Numbered from the stretch's first letter, positions 8,423 to 17,549 are shown. The stretch is 64,000 nt of DNA from Candidatus Manganitrophus morganii (GCA_021651055.1 JAJHOH010000001.1:2666001-2730000); one strand, 5' to 3'. Notes: generated by a model not told the origin, from the sequence alone. Program-made: numbers and translations.

Positions 8423-9634
8423 TTATCCTTCGTCGAACATCAGACCCATTACCGGATTGTCGATCTGGTAGAGGTAACGCCGCGTTTGATCTTGACAGAC
8501 CGATTTCAGCTCCTCGTCTCTCATCGTTCGGCAGGCGACCTTCAGCGCCGCCGCCCCGCTATGGCCCTTCTTTCGAAGGAAGAGGCCGCTGATGCAGAGT
8601 TTGCGATCGGTTGTGTTTCCATACTGACAAGTATAATTGACCTCCTTGGGGGCTGCGGCAACATAGGCGCTGCTAAAGACGCCTACTCCGAAAAAACAGC
8701 TCAGGCGAGACCTTCCCTTCAATTCTGCGCATTTGAGGGCGACGGCATCGATTTGGCGAAGCGCGGTCGCATGTCCCAGGAAGAAATGAAGGCAGGCGCT
8801 CGGCCACTGGGAGTTGTCAAAGCAAAAAGCCACTGCTGTTTCCCATCTCTCTCCTACGGTATGGGAGGTCAGCTCTTTTCCAATTTCATCTCGCAGGTCC
8901 ATGAAGAGACCCGACTGGCAATAATACTGCATGGCGGCCTCCTCGAAAAGGGTGCAGTACTCTTTTGCCGTCGGGACGTTCTGGGCGATGTTGGCGAAGG
9001 CATGTCCCACCGCATGGGCGCAATTCCCGCGATAAAAGTCCTCCATGACGGTGGAGTCCTCTTTACAGAGCTGGTGGACATCTTGTTTCAGCCGCTCGGT
9101 CTCCGGGGTGAGCCCCCCCTCGTTCAGAGAAAAATCGGCCTGCTCGATCTGATAGTCTGAGAAGTGGGCCTTCAGGACCCCATGAAGACAGGCATAAGTG
9201 CAGGCATCCTGACAAAGCTGAAAAGAGGTCTCCAGATTGTTGGTCCGCTCGCGGATAATGCTTCCGAGGGCGTGGAGCTCGCCATGGCAGAAGGGGTTTA
9301 TCCCTTCAATATATTCGACGATTCTTCTGACGCCGAGATCGTCGATGAATTCCTGAAAAAGAGACCGCTCGGTTCTCATCTGAATCTTTTTCAAGGCGGT
9401 GATGAATTCTCTCATCCGAATACTTTGTTCCTGTCTGCGAAGCTTTCCCCGCCAGAGCGGATGGTTCCGAATGGTCGCTTGATCCTCAAGTTGAGATGAA
9501 GTCGTTTCTTCGTCATCGGCCATTTCCATGATTTTGTCTATCGCCGAATCTTCTGCAGAAACAGAAAGGCCCCAAGGTAAAGTCGACCATAACCCGATCG
9601 GAATGGCCAAAAGGAGGAGTGTCGATCGACGCAT
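8423..9634 (-). CDS. Secreted Cys/His-rich protein, paralog B
   Basis: 403 residues, same architecture as paralog A: signal peptide (about 1-26, ending GLSVSA), acidic spacer, then the Cys-His-Gly unit repeats and the same ending (NPV.GLMFDEG). It is preceded by AAAGGAT. Paralog A has an extra 11 or so residues of His/Met/Glu-rich sequence (HEVTHEMTHGM) after the signal peptide that B lacks; these could be metal ligands in A. The middle third is identical in DNA to A, while both flanks have diverged (for example the unit after the identical block is ELTSHTVGERW in B against KLAQNATGEKW in A). Function unknown; periplasmic or secreted. Confidence 0.8.
   Translation of the reverse strand: MRRSTLLLLAIPIGLWSTLPWGLSVSAEDSAIDKIMEMADDEETTSSQLEDQATIRNHPLWRGKLRRQEQSIRMREFITALKKIQMRTERSLFQEFIDDLGVRRIVEYIEGINPFCHGELHALGSIIRERTNNLETSFQLCQDACTYACLHGVLKAHFSDYQIEQADFSLNEGGLTPETERLKQDVHQLCKEDSTVMEDFYRGNCAHAVGHAFANIAQNVPTAKEYCTLFEEAAMQYYCQSGLFMDLRDEIGKELTSHTVGERWETAVAFCFDNSQWPSACLHFFLGHATALRQIDAVALKCAELKGRSRLSCFFGVGVFSSAYVAAAPKEVNYTCQYGNTTDRKLCISGLFLRKKGHSGAAALKVACRTMRDEELKSVCQDQTRRYLYQIDNPVMGLMFDEG
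8907..9299. repeat. 393-bp direct repeat, copy 2 (inside paralog B)
   Basis: Second copy of the block at 7443-7835, with no mismatch found by eye. It encodes the central Cys-rich units from FCHGELHALG to about SGLFM. Confidence 0.92.
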
Positions 9635-9819
9635 CGGTATCCTTTCGTTATGCGGTAATGAGCTGTTTGGAGGAAATGGATGGAATCGAAAAGGAGTGAA
9701 CGGGAAGACAAGCGAATAAGAGCGGAGAGTGTATCCGCAGGGATTCGAGCCGCTTGACCGGTTGTTCCATCCTCAATAATCATTAAGATAGCCCGGCTGC
9801 TGAATTCTGTCAAATGAAC

Positions 9820-10395
9820 TTAGGAAATGGGGCTGCTTTCGACCGACTGTCGCTTGAGGGATCGGAAGAGAAGGCCGCGCGGAACGATCACCAGCTCGAT
9901 CAATCCGGTTTTATCCAATGTTTCTTCGCGAGGATCGACGATGATATTTCCGGACCGCCCGGCTGTCAGCTGCTGAAGCGTCATCCTCCCTTCCATGAGC
10001 CGCTCCGCCGTCTGATCGAAGGGAGCGCTCTCCGGAAGGTGGATGGCTTCGCCGGCTCTCTTCACGACCATGGAGAGCGATCTTTTTTCGAGGGCGCTGA
10101 TCAGGATGCCGTTTTTGGTTTTGCGTTGATAAAGAATCAAATCGCTCAGGTCAGGCTTGACCAGATAGGCCTGATGGAAGGAGACCACCTCCACCGGGGC
10201 ATTATCGATGCCCGGAATGAATCGAGAATTCCGCACCGCGATCACCTGCCCTTTGCTCGCCCAGATTCCGATTTGGGTTGAGTTCCAAGAAGAGGCGGCG
10301 CCGTCGGGCGGGAGGGGAATTTCCCGATCGAGAATCACAAAGTAGATGCGCGCGGGATCGACCGTTTTATAAAGTTCGGAGAGTGGAACGATCAT
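9820..10395 (-). CDS. Hypothetical protein (191 aa)
   Basis: No family recognised. The ATG at 10395 has AGGAGAATC eight bases upstream. The product has no signal peptide or membrane helix. It is strand-rich in the first half (RIYFVILDREIPLP, GQVIAVRNSRFIPG, VEVVSFHQAYLV) and has a helical segment (TAERLMEGRMTLQQL) followed by two strands (NIIVDP, LIELVIVPRGLL). It sits 185 bases upstream (in map terms) of the Cys/His-rich paralogs' promoter side and on the same strand; no functional link is evident. Codon use looks typical of the window, and no frameshift is seen. Confidence 0.55.
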   Translation of the reverse strand: MIVPLSELYKTVDPARIYFVILDREIPLPPDGAASSWNSTQIGIWASKGQVIAVRNSRFIPGIDNAPVEVVSFHQAYLVKPDLSDLILYQRKTKNGILISALEKRSLSMVVKRAGEAIHLPESAPFDQTAERLMEGRMTLQQLTAGRSGNIIVDPREETLDKTGLIELVIVPRGLLFRSLKRQSVESSPIS

Positions 10396-10663
10396 GTGAG
10401 ATTCTCCTACTCAGAGGCTTGTCCGTGCAGCCTCGATCAAGCTGTTTTGCAAAGAAAGGGCCTTCTTTTCAGAGCAGCGGAACCGAGGCGTCGGTTCAAT
10501 TCGGAGCGTACGTTTGAGGAGGGGGTTTCTCCTGGTGTGAAAAAACTCCTGCGCGAGGGAGATGTTCCGATCCCCGGAATCCGATTTCGAATATCGGAGA
10601 TCCGAAAGCGCGTGGAGAGGGTGGATGAAATCCCACCCCCTCCCTTTATATCGCATCATTCCC

Positions 10664-10795
10664 CTAGTCCTTACGCAGCCGGTCGGCTCCGCCTCTCCTG
10701 GTTTCTTTCGGCAAGTCTGTGTCGTGGGTGAGCACCACAAACGCCGTAAAGACCGGAGCGATTAAAAGGAGAAAATATAGGATCTCTTTTGACAT
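10664..10795 (-). CDS. Small single-span membrane peptide (43 aa)
   Basis: Reading the minus strand gives a 43-codon ORF, ATG at 10795 to TAG at 10664, behind a strong ribosome-binding site GGAGGTG (10801-10807) at ideal spacing. The peptide starts MSKEILYFLLLIAPVFTAF, a hydrophobic span of about 20 residues, followed by a polar basic tail (KETRRGGADRLRKD), so an N-out/C-in membrane peptide is likely. Spacing, Shine-Dalgarno strength and the classic hydrophobic-plus-basic layout support it despite the size. Function unknown. The 268 bases downstream (10396-10663) hold only overlapping, unconvincing ORFs and an imperfect GC-rich hairpin near 10617-10650 that could end this transcript. Confidence 0.6.
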   Translation of the reverse strand: MSKEILYFLLLIAPVFTAFVVLTHDTDLPKETRRGGADRLRKD

Positions 10796-10984
10796 TGAAG
10801 CACCTCCATGGTTGATCGATTTTGAAGCGTTCTCTTCTTTCATCCCGGAGGGTAACAGAGGAGGAGAGAGTGATCTTGGTCTTTGAATGGTCTTTCTTCG
10901 GTTTTTAGTTGGATTCTGGATAGAGATTGATTGATAGCCGTCAAAAAGAGCCGTTCGATCGGCTTCGGGCCTTAGCGGATTTTC

Positions 10985-11012
10985 TTGACAGAGGACTCCC
11001 CTTTGATATACT
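10985..11012 (+). promoter_or_regulatory. Sigma-70-type promoter for the nfeD-slipin pair
   Basis: TTGACA at 10985-10990 and TATACT at 11007-11012 with a 16-base spacer, about 60 bases before the NfeD-like start. A perfect -35 and 5/6 -10 make it one of the clearest promoters in the window. Confidence 0.65.
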
Positions 11013-11072
11013 TCGTTCGCCTCTGTTTATACTTAGCCGGTTTCTCTTGCAGCGTGTAGATTGGAGCGTGAA

Positions 11073-11507
11073 ATGATGCCTTGGTGGGGATGGCTGTTAC
11101 TCGGCCTCTTCTTTTTGCTGGCGGAGATGATGACGCCGGGCGGATTTTATCTCATTTTCTTCGGCGCCAGCGCCCTGATCGTGGGGACGCTCGCAGCATT
11201 CAAACTCACCGGGCCCGAGTGGATGGAATGGCTGCTTTTCTCTCTGTTTTCGATCGTTACATTGTTGTTTTTCCGGCAGCCGCTGCTGAAAAGGTTTCAA
11301 ACGGCCGATACGGGCAAAGAGATCGACAGTCTGGTCGGGGAGGTTGCCGTTGCTCTCGATCCGATTGCGGTCGATGCAATCGGGAAGGTTGAGCTGAGAG
11401 GGGCGGCCTGGAGCGCGCGGAATGTCGGAGAAACCCCGGTGACGAAAGGACAGCGATGCAAGGTCGTTCAGGTGGAAGGTTTGACCTTGTGGGTGCGGAG
11501 CGCCTGA
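11073..11507 (+). CDS. NfeD-like membrane protein
   Basis: 144 residues from ATG 11073, which has GGAG six bases upstream; an in-frame TTG at 11061 is possible but overlaps that site. Three hydrophobic helices (about 5-22, 29-45, 53-70) are followed by a cytoplasmic OB-fold-like domain (GEVAVALDPI, GKVELRGAAWSA, VTKGQRCKVVQVEGLTLWV), which is the short NfeD (NfeDII/YbbK-partner) layout. NfeD proteins pair with SPFH-domain proteins in membrane microdomains, and the SPFH gene follows by 55 bases in the same direction. Confidence 0.85.
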   Translation: MMPWWGWLLLGLFFLLAEMMTPGGFYLIFFGASALIVGTLAAFKLTGPEWMEWLLFSLFSIVTLLFFRQPLLKRFQTADTGKEIDSLVGEVAVALDPIAVDAIGKVELRGAAWSARNVGETPVTKGQRCKVVQVEGLTLWVRSA

Positions 11508-11562
11508 AGGGTCTCTAACGGAGGTCGTTCTAGAAACGGAATGAATCTAAGGGAGAGAAACA

Positions 11563-12513
11563 ATGAGTGAAGGGATGATTGTTGTTCTGGTCCTCGCGGC
11601 GGTCGTGATCGTCGTCCTGGCAAAGACCGCGGTGGTCGTGCCGCAGCAGAGCGCCTACGTCGTCGAGCGGCTGGGAAAGTTCAGCGGGACACTCGACGCC
11701 GGTTTCCACATCCTCCTTCCTTTTCTCGATGTCATTCGATACCGCCATTCCCTCAAAGAGCAAGCGCTCGATATCCCGGAGCAGCTCTGTATCACCCGGG
11801 ACAACGTCCAGGTCGGCGTGGACGGGGTGCTCTATCTCAAGGTGATGAATCCGGAGCGGGCCTCCTACGGCGTCACCGATTATACCTTTGCCATCATCCA
11901 GCTGGCGCAAACAACTCTCCGGAGCGAAGTCGGAAAAATTGAATTGGACCGGACCTTCGAGGAGCGAAGCACAATCAATCTGGCGGTCGTCAGCGAGCTC
12001 GACAAGGCGACGGAGCCATGGGGGATCAAGGTGCTCCGTTATGAGATCAAGAACATCACCCCACCCGAAGATGTCCTTGCCGCCATGGAAAAACAGATGC
12101 GGGCCGAGCGGGAGAAGCGGGCGGTGATCCTCAACTCCGAGGGGGTCCGCGATTCGGCCATCAATGCGGCCGAAGGGGAGAAGCAGCAGGTGATCAAGGC
12201 CTCGGAAGCGAACAAACAGCAGCAGATCAACGAGGCGGAAGGGGAAGCCGCCGCCATCCTCACCGTGGCCGAGGCGACCGCGCAGGGGATTCGCAAGATC
12301 GCCGAAGCGATCCAATCCCCCGGCGGCTACCAGGCGGTTCAGCTCCGGGTGGCCGAACAATACATCAACCAATTCGGAAATCTGGCCAAAGAGGGAAATA
12401 CCCTCGTGGTCCCCGCCACGCTCAGCGACGTGAGCGCCATGATCGCGATGGCGATGAACATCATCCGCCCCGGCGCCAACCCGGAGTCGCCGCCTGCCGT
12501 GTCTCAACGATAA
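11563..12513 (+). CDS. SPFH/stomatin-like protein (paraslipin, QmcA-type)
   Basis: 316 residues: an N-terminal membrane helix (about 5-22), the SPFH domain (residues 25-190; VPQQSAYVVERLGKF, ITRDNVQVGVDGVLYLKV, DRTFEERSTIN, WGIKVLRYEIKNI.PP), an Ala/Glu-rich coiled coil (about 195-250) and a C-terminal tail. This is the QmcA/paraslipin layout. Such proteins form large membrane rings and organise protease or lipid microdomains. Co-transcription with the NfeD partner directly upstream is the usual arrangement. Start ATG 11563 follows AGGGAGA. Confidence 0.9.
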   Translation: MSEGMIVVLVLAAVVIVVLAKTAVVVPQQSAYVVERLGKFSGTLDAGFHILLPFLDVIRYRHSLKEQALDIPEQLCITRDNVQVGVDGVLYLKVMNPERASYGVTDYTFAIIQLAQTTLRSEVGKIELDRTFEERSTINLAVVSELDKATEPWGIKVLRYEIKNITPPEDVLAAMEKQMRAEREKRAVILNSEGVRDSAINAAEGEKQQVIKASEANKQQQINEAEGEAAAILTVAEATAQGIRKIAEAIQSPGGYQAVQLRVAEQYINQFGNLAKEGNTLVVPATLSDVSAMIAMAMNIIRPGANPESPPAVSQR

Positions 12514-12721
12514 ACCTTGTTTTATCTGTTTGTCCGCTCGTCCTTGTGAAGGTTCCCCTCGCCATTATCCCAAATTGACAACAGACTAAAACCTGTTAAT
12601 CTTTTGAGGAATGTGGGCAAAGTGCCGTCGTTCTTTTTCTGCATCGCCCGGTATACCGGTTGAACTTCGGACAGAACAACATCGCCCTCTCCTTGATAGG
12701 TCCATCCGGATTGACTCGCCA

Positions 12722-14839
12722 ATGACCGACAAACTTCAAGAAACCATCCTCATCGTCGAAGACGACGAGACCACGGCGGTCCTCGAGCGCAGGTGCTTGG
12801 AGCGGGCCGGTTACAGCATCCTTACCGCCGCGACCGCTGAAGAGGGGGAGGAAAGGGTGGTACAGGAAGAGATCGATTTGGTTCTGCTCGATTATACCCT
12901 TCCGAAGGGAATGACCGGCCTCGATTTTTATATGAATCTAAAGGTGAAGGGACAAGATCTTCCTGTCATCATGGTGACGGCATTCAGCGATGAGGCGACC
13001 ATTATCAAAGCGCTGCGGGCGGGCGTTCGTGATTTTGTGACGAAATCAACCGCATATCTCGATTATCTTCCGGAGGCGGTTAAGCGGGTGCTTTCCGACG
13101 AGCGAACGAAGAAGGCGCTGGCGCGATCCGAGGGTGAGCTCAAACGTTCGGCCTCCCTGATTTTGTCGACCCTGGAGGCGACGGCAGACGGCGTTTTGGT
13201 CGTCGATCAAGACGGGAAGATGATCCGCTTTAATCGGAAATTTGCAACGATGTGGCGGATTCCACAGCAGATCCTCGACACGAAGGACAACACGAAAGCT
13301 CTCAAATTCGTCATGACGCAGCTGAAGGACCCGGAGCGATTCCTTACCAAGATCAAAGAGGTCTATGCCAACCCTCTTGCCGAGAGTTTCGATCTGCTGG
13401 AGTTCAAGGATGGAAGGGTCTTTGAACAACTTTCGCAACCCCACCTTTTGGACGGGGAACCGGTCGGGCGGGTCTGGAGTTTCCGCGATGTAACCGACTG
13501 GAAGCGGGCGGAGGAGCGGCTGATCGAGCTGGCTCATTTCGACCAGCTGACCGGGCTTCCGAACCGGACGCTTTTCCAGGATCGACTACGCCAAGCGCTC
13601 CCTCAGGCAAGCCGCAACGGAAAGCTGGTCGCGCTCCTTTTTCTCGACTTGGATCGCTTTAAACTTGTCAACGATTCGCTCGGGCATACCGTCGGCGATC
13701 TGTTGCTGAAGGAGGCCGCCGGCCGGTTGACGCATTGCGTCCGGAAAAGCGATACCGTTGCCCGCCTCGGCGGCGATGAGTTTATCGTGATTCTGACCAA
13801 TATCACCTCCGTTCATGATGCCGCCAAAGTGGCCCAGAAAATCCTCGATGATTTCTCGCGCCCCTTTGGGTTGCAGGGGCCGGAGCTTTTTGTCACACCG
13901 AGCATCGGAATCACCCTTTATCCGTTCGACGGCGACGACATTGATCTTTTGTTGAAGAATGCAGACACCGCCATGTACCGCGCCAAACAGATGGGCCGCA
14001 ATAACTATCAATTCTACTCCGCCGAGATGAACACGGCGACGATCGCGCAGCTGACGCTGGAGAGCAGTCTCCGTTATGCATTGAAGCGGGAAGAGTTCCT
14101 CATTCACTATCAGCCCCAGGTCGATCTGAAGACCGGTCGGATTGCCAGCGTGGAGGCGCTTTTGCGTTGGCAACACCCTTCGTTGGGACTGGTGAGCCCA
14201 CAAGAGTTTATTCCAATTGCGGAGGAGACGGGGCTGATCGTGCCGATCGGGGAGTGGGTGCTGCGCACCGCCTGCGCGCAGGCGGCCGCCTGGCAGAAGG
14301 CGAACCTCCCCTTGATGCACATGGTGGTCAACCTCTCGATCCGGCAGTTCAAACAGCCGCAACTCATCGAAACCGTTGAACGGATTCTAGGAGAGACAGG
14401 CCTCTCCGCGCGGCATCTTGGTTTGGAATTAACGGAGAGCATGCTGATGGAGAATGAAGAGAGAACGGTTGCCACATTAACCCAATTGAACAAGCTGGGG
14501 ATTCAGATTTCGATCGATGATTTCGGCACCGGTTACTCCTCCCTTCGTTATCTGAAATGTTTTCCGATTCACATTCTGAAGATCGACCAATCCTTTGTTC
14601 GGGAGATTGAAACGAATGCCACCGACGCGGCGATTGTCACCTCCATCATCGCCCTCGCGCGGAACCTCGGCCTGAGGGTGGTCGCAGAGGGGGTTGAGAG
14701 CGCGGCGCAGCTAAAATTTTTACGCGCAAACGGGTGTGATGGAATGCAGGGGTATTACTTCAGCAAGCCGCTTTCCTCCGAAGCGCTTGAGAAAAAACTA
14801 AGCGCTCCATGGTCGATGCAATTGGATCAGGAGGGATAA
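12722..14839 (+). CDS. Response regulator-PAS-GGDEF-EAL protein (c-di-GMP turnover)
   Basis: I chose ATG 12722, where the receiver domain begins; an in-frame ATG at 12611 would add 37 unrelated residues. Domains of the 705-residue protein: receiver 8-125 with phospho-acceptor D57 (LLDYTLP) and K102-region FVTKS; PAS about 140-260; GGDEF 275-440 with intact GGDEF (ARLGGDEFIVIL); EAL 455-695 with EALLRWQHP, HYQPQ, ELTES and DDFGTGYSSL. Both catalytic signatures are complete, so it may make and degrade cyclic di-GMP, with phosphorylation setting the balance. No sensor kinase is adjacent. It may act on the PilZ protein or on type IV pili. Confidence 0.92.
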   Translation: MTDKLQETILIVEDDETTAVLERRCLERAGYSILTAATAEEGEERVVQEEIDLVLLDYTLPKGMTGLDFYMNLKVKGQDLPVIMVTAFSDEATIIKALRAGVRDFVTKSTAYLDYLPEAVKRVLSDERTKKALARSEGELKRSASLILSTLEATADGVLVVDQDGKMIRFNRKFATMWRIPQQILDTKDNTKALKFVMTQLKDPERFLTKIKEVYANPLAESFDLLEFKDGRVFEQLSQPHLLDGEPVGRVWSFRDVTDWKRAEERLIELAHFDQLTGLPNRTLFQDRLRQALPQASRNGKLVALLFLDLDRFKLVNDSLGHTVGDLLLKEAAGRLTHCVRKSDTVARLGGDEFIVILTNITSVHDAAKVAQKILDDFSRPFGLQGPELFVTPSIGITLYPFDGDDIDLLLKNADTAMYRAKQMGRNNYQFYSAEMNTATIAQLTLESSLRYALKREEFLIHYQPQVDLKTGRIASVEALLRWQHPSLGLVSPQEFIPIAEETGLIVPIGEWVLRTACAQAAAWQKANLPLMHMVVNLSIRQFKQPQLIETVERILGETGLSARHLGLELTESMLMENEERTVATLTQLNKLGIQISIDDFGTGYSSLRYLKCFPIHILKIDQSFVREIETNATDAAIVTSIIALARNLGLRVVAEGVESAAQLKFLRANGCDGMQGYYFSKPLSSEALEKKLSAPWSMQLDQEG

Positions 14840-14858
14840 GGCGATGTCTTCGGTCGTT

Positions 14859-17549
14859 TTATTGAAGTGCTGCCTCTTTATGGATCGACACTTCCGTATG
14901 GTTTAGGTTCAGGGTATACCCCACCCCGCGGCGGACCGCAATCAGATTCTCGATCTCTTCGGAGAGAATCACCCGCTTCTTCTGGTTTCCCACCGCTTTC
15001 CGGATCTGGGCTAAAATTTTTCTCTTGTGATCGGCGAGCTGGCGCTCATACGGCCTGTCATCTTCGTCTTCTTTCTCCGCGCTTCCATAAAGCGCATCGT
15101 AGAGGGTGACCTTGTTGACCACCCGGCCCGGCGTTCGGGCGAGGGCCGCCAGGAGCTTGAAGGGATAGGAGGAGAGCTCGACCCGAATTTCCTTGTAAGT
15201 GATCAACTGCTGATCCAAATCGATCGACAAAACGGGGGAAGCCTCGGACCGGCGGGGGTATCCCGGCGACGGCTCGCGGGCGTGATCCCTCTGCCGGTGG
15301 AAATCCGGAATCTCCTGCTGAATGGGATCGTTCTCCAGAGGGCTGAGAGAAAGGGCCGCGGCGACCCGCTCCGATAGGTATTTCTCCAGAATCTCGATCG
15401 GAAGCGAGAAGAGCGCCTCCGGACTGTCGTAGCCCTCTCTGACCAGACGGGCGATGGCGGTTCGACTTAACCCCCTGATGCGTATTCGCGACAACGCCAG
15501 CCCTTGGGCGGTCACCCCTTGGAGGAGCCGCTCGGAAAGCTCGGAGAGGCTCCGGACCGTCTCCGGCGTCCAGCCGATCTCCCGGGCAAGGGCCGAGGCC
15601 GCCTCCGCCAGCCGGGAGAAGGCCTCGCCGATCCGCGAAATCGCGCCGGCATGGATGTCGTACGACTGTTCGATCTCGACAGTCGATCGGGAGGTGATCC
15701 ATTCCCGGAGAATCAGCGCTTTTTTGACGGCGCGCGCTTCCTCCGCTTCGCTCGGCCGCACGGCGTCGGAGCGTGGCTGAAAAATGCTCTTCCCCCCTTC
15801 CTGTTGATGCGCAATTTCTTTCCGGAGGAGGGTCGGGTAATTCCTGGCCCGGCGCTCCCGGTAGGGGAGGGGAACGTAGATCCGCTTTGCATCTTCGGTG
15901 AGGGCGAGCGCGTAGAGTATCTCGATCTCGGTCAGGCGGCTCGGATCGGTTGCCTTTATCCAACGGCTGATTTCAACGGCGGTCGCGAGCCGGATTCCTT
16001 TCAGCACGGTGATCTTCCCCTGTTCGGTCGCGACAACACGATCCTCTCCGACCGCTTGAAGGGCTCCCTGGTTTTGGCACTTCTCGACGGCCGATTCGAT
16101 CAGCGGTTCGAGACCGTCCGTTTTTTCTCCCCACCTTCGTTGAGCGGTGTACGTCGACTTGAGAAACCCCGCCAGCTCCTTTGACGTTGCCGCTTCGCCG
16201 GAGGCAACCAGGTTCAGGAGGATTTCTTCTATCTCCTCCATTCGGAGGGCCGGTTCCAGCGGCTCGATCATCCCGGCGATATATTGATCCATCCAGACTT
16301 TTTTTCTGAACGAAGAATGGGTCACCAGGATCGCCCGGCCGAAATCGCCGATGTAGCCGTAACGCCCTCCCCGGCCGGCCATGTTCTCATGGAGGGAGCG
16401 GGGAAGCGGCCGGGTGTCGGTCCCGTGATAACGCCGGAAGTAATGCCACTGGCGGGATTCGATCAGGACATTTTTCGCCGGGCAGTTGATCCCCATCGCC
16501 AAGGTGCTTGTCGAAGCGAGGATGCGGATCGCCCCCATCCGAAAGTGGCGCTCGATCACCTGCCGCTGCTCCAGGGGAAGATCGGCATGATGGATTCCGA
16601 TCCCTTTTCGAAGGAGCCGGATGAGGAAGTCGCGGGCCGTGGTCTCTTCCAACGCCAGTAGCTCCTCAACCGCCTCCTCGGCGGGGGCAAGGCCGACCTG
16701 CTCGCCGATTTTGACGGCGACTCTCTCCACCGTCGGCTTGTCTTTGAGAAAGAGCAAGGTCGACTCTTCCCGCTCCCCGCCGAGAAAAGAGGCGAGGGGA
16801 ACCATCAGATCGATCTCTTCCTCCCCCCGCATTTCTTTCCAGAGCTCTTCTCCTTCTTTGCCGCTGTTGTGTTCCCGATAGGAAAAAATCCCGCGGCAGA
16901 AAATTCCTTTCCGCAGTTCAACCGGCCGCTTCTCCTCGATTAAAAGATCGGCCTGAAGCCAGCGGGCCAGCGCCTCTCCCTCGCCGAGGACCGCCGAGAG
17001 CCCCAGAAATTGCGGCCGGACCCGTGCGTGAAGGAGCTTGGTCAGCAGCAGCTCGATCGTGGGGCCCCGCTCTTCGTCCGCGATCATCTGCAACTCGTCG
17101 AGGATCACCACGCCGACCTCCTCCAGCAGACACGGACGGGTCACCAGGAGCGATTGAAGTTTTTCATAAACAACGATCGCGATATCGAAACCCTTCGACA
17201 GAATCGCCGCGTCCCACTCCCGATGATCGCGCGTGGAGATCGCCGTGACAATGCCGAGGGATCGGTACGCCTCCCGGAATTGAGCGAACTTTTCCTCGGC
17301 GAGCGACTTGGTGGGGACCAGATAGAAGACCCGTTTCCCTTTCCGGATCGCGAAGATCGACAGGATCTCCGCGATGAAGGTTTTTCCGGAAGTCGTGGGA
17401 GCAAAGACGACGAGGTTGCCCCCTTGAAGGAGCGACGTGTGTTGAATCGCCTTTTCCTGGACGGGGAGGAGCTCCGGTCCGTAGCGCTTCTCCCAGATCG
17501 GGATGACGTCGGTATCGATTCCGACCTTCTCCAGAAACCGCATTTTCAT
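14859..17549 (-). CDS. Ski2/Hel308-like DEAD-box helicase with C-terminal OmpR-type winged helix
   Basis: 896 residues. RecA-like domain 1 holds Walker A APTTSGKT (50-57), motif Ia VPTKSLAEE and Walker B as DELQ (151-154). Domain 2 has GIHHADLPLEQRQ, LASTSTLAMGIN and the motif VI MAGRGGR, as in Ski2/Hel308 enzymes. A helical HhH-like part follows (IRIRGLSRTAIARLVREGY). The last 110 residues match an OmpR/PhoB winged helix: LSSYPFKLLAALARTPGRVV, then RQLADHKRKI and the closing RRGVGYTL. This second DNA-binding module is unusual for the family. Start ATG 17549 follows GGGAGGACC. It ends 20 bases from the oppositely oriented GGDEF-EAL gene. lexA lies upstream in the same direction, 94 bases away, so a DNA-repair role is plausible. 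Confidence 0.85.
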   Translation of the reverse strand: MKMRFLEKVGIDTDVIPIWEKRYGPELLPVQEKAIQHTSLLQGGNLVVFAPTTSGKTFIAEILSIFAIRKGKRVFYLVPTKSLAEEKFAQFREAYRSLGIVTAISTRDHREWDAAILSKGFDIAIVVYEKLQSLLVTRPCLLEEVGVVILDELQMIADEERGPTIELLLTKLLHARVRPQFLGLSAVLGEGEALARWLQADLLIEEKRPVELRKGIFCRGIFSYREHNSGKEGEELWKEMRGEEEIDLMVPLASFLGGEREESTLLFLKDKPTVERVAVKIGEQVGLAPAEEAVEELLALEETTARDFLIRLLRKGIGIHHADLPLEQRQVIERHFRMGAIRILASTSTLAMGINCPAKNVLIESRQWHYFRRYHGTDTRPLPRSLHENMAGRGGRYGYIGDFGRAILVTHSSFRKKVWMDQYIAGMIEPLEPALRMEEIEEILLNLVASGEAATSKELAGFLKSTYTAQRRWGEKTDGLEPLIESAVEKCQNQGALQAVGEDRVVATEQGKITVLKGIRLATAVEISRWIKATDPSRLTEIEILYALALTEDAKRIYVPLPYRERRARNYPTLLRKEIAHQQEGGKSIFQPRSDAVRPSEAEEARAVKKALILREWITSRSTVEIEQSYDIHAGAISRIGEAFSRLAEAASALAREIGWTPETVRSLSELSERLLQGVTAQGLALSRIRIRGLSRTAIARLVREGYDSPEALFSLPIEILEKYLSERVAAALSLSPLENDPIQQEIPDFHRQRDHAREPSPGYPRRSEASPVLSIDLDQQLITYKEIRVELSSYPFKLLAALARTPGRVVNKVTLYDALYGSAEKEDEDDRPYERQLADHKRKILAQIRKAVGNQKKRVILSEEIENLIAVRRGVGYTLNLNHTEVSIHKEAALQ

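Noticed and set aside
6959-9634. Multihaem cytochromes
   Set aside because: Many Cys and His, but no CxxCH motif in either paralog.
10396-10740. Overlapping ORFs of about 110 aa on both strands
   Set aside because: No ribosome-binding site, no domain and conflict with the better-supported 43-aa ORF on the minus strand.
11530-12507. 325-aa minus-strand ORF opposite the slipin gene
   Set aside because: Composition is His/Asp/Gly/Leu-biased like an antisense frame; the plus strand has an unmistakable SPFH protein.
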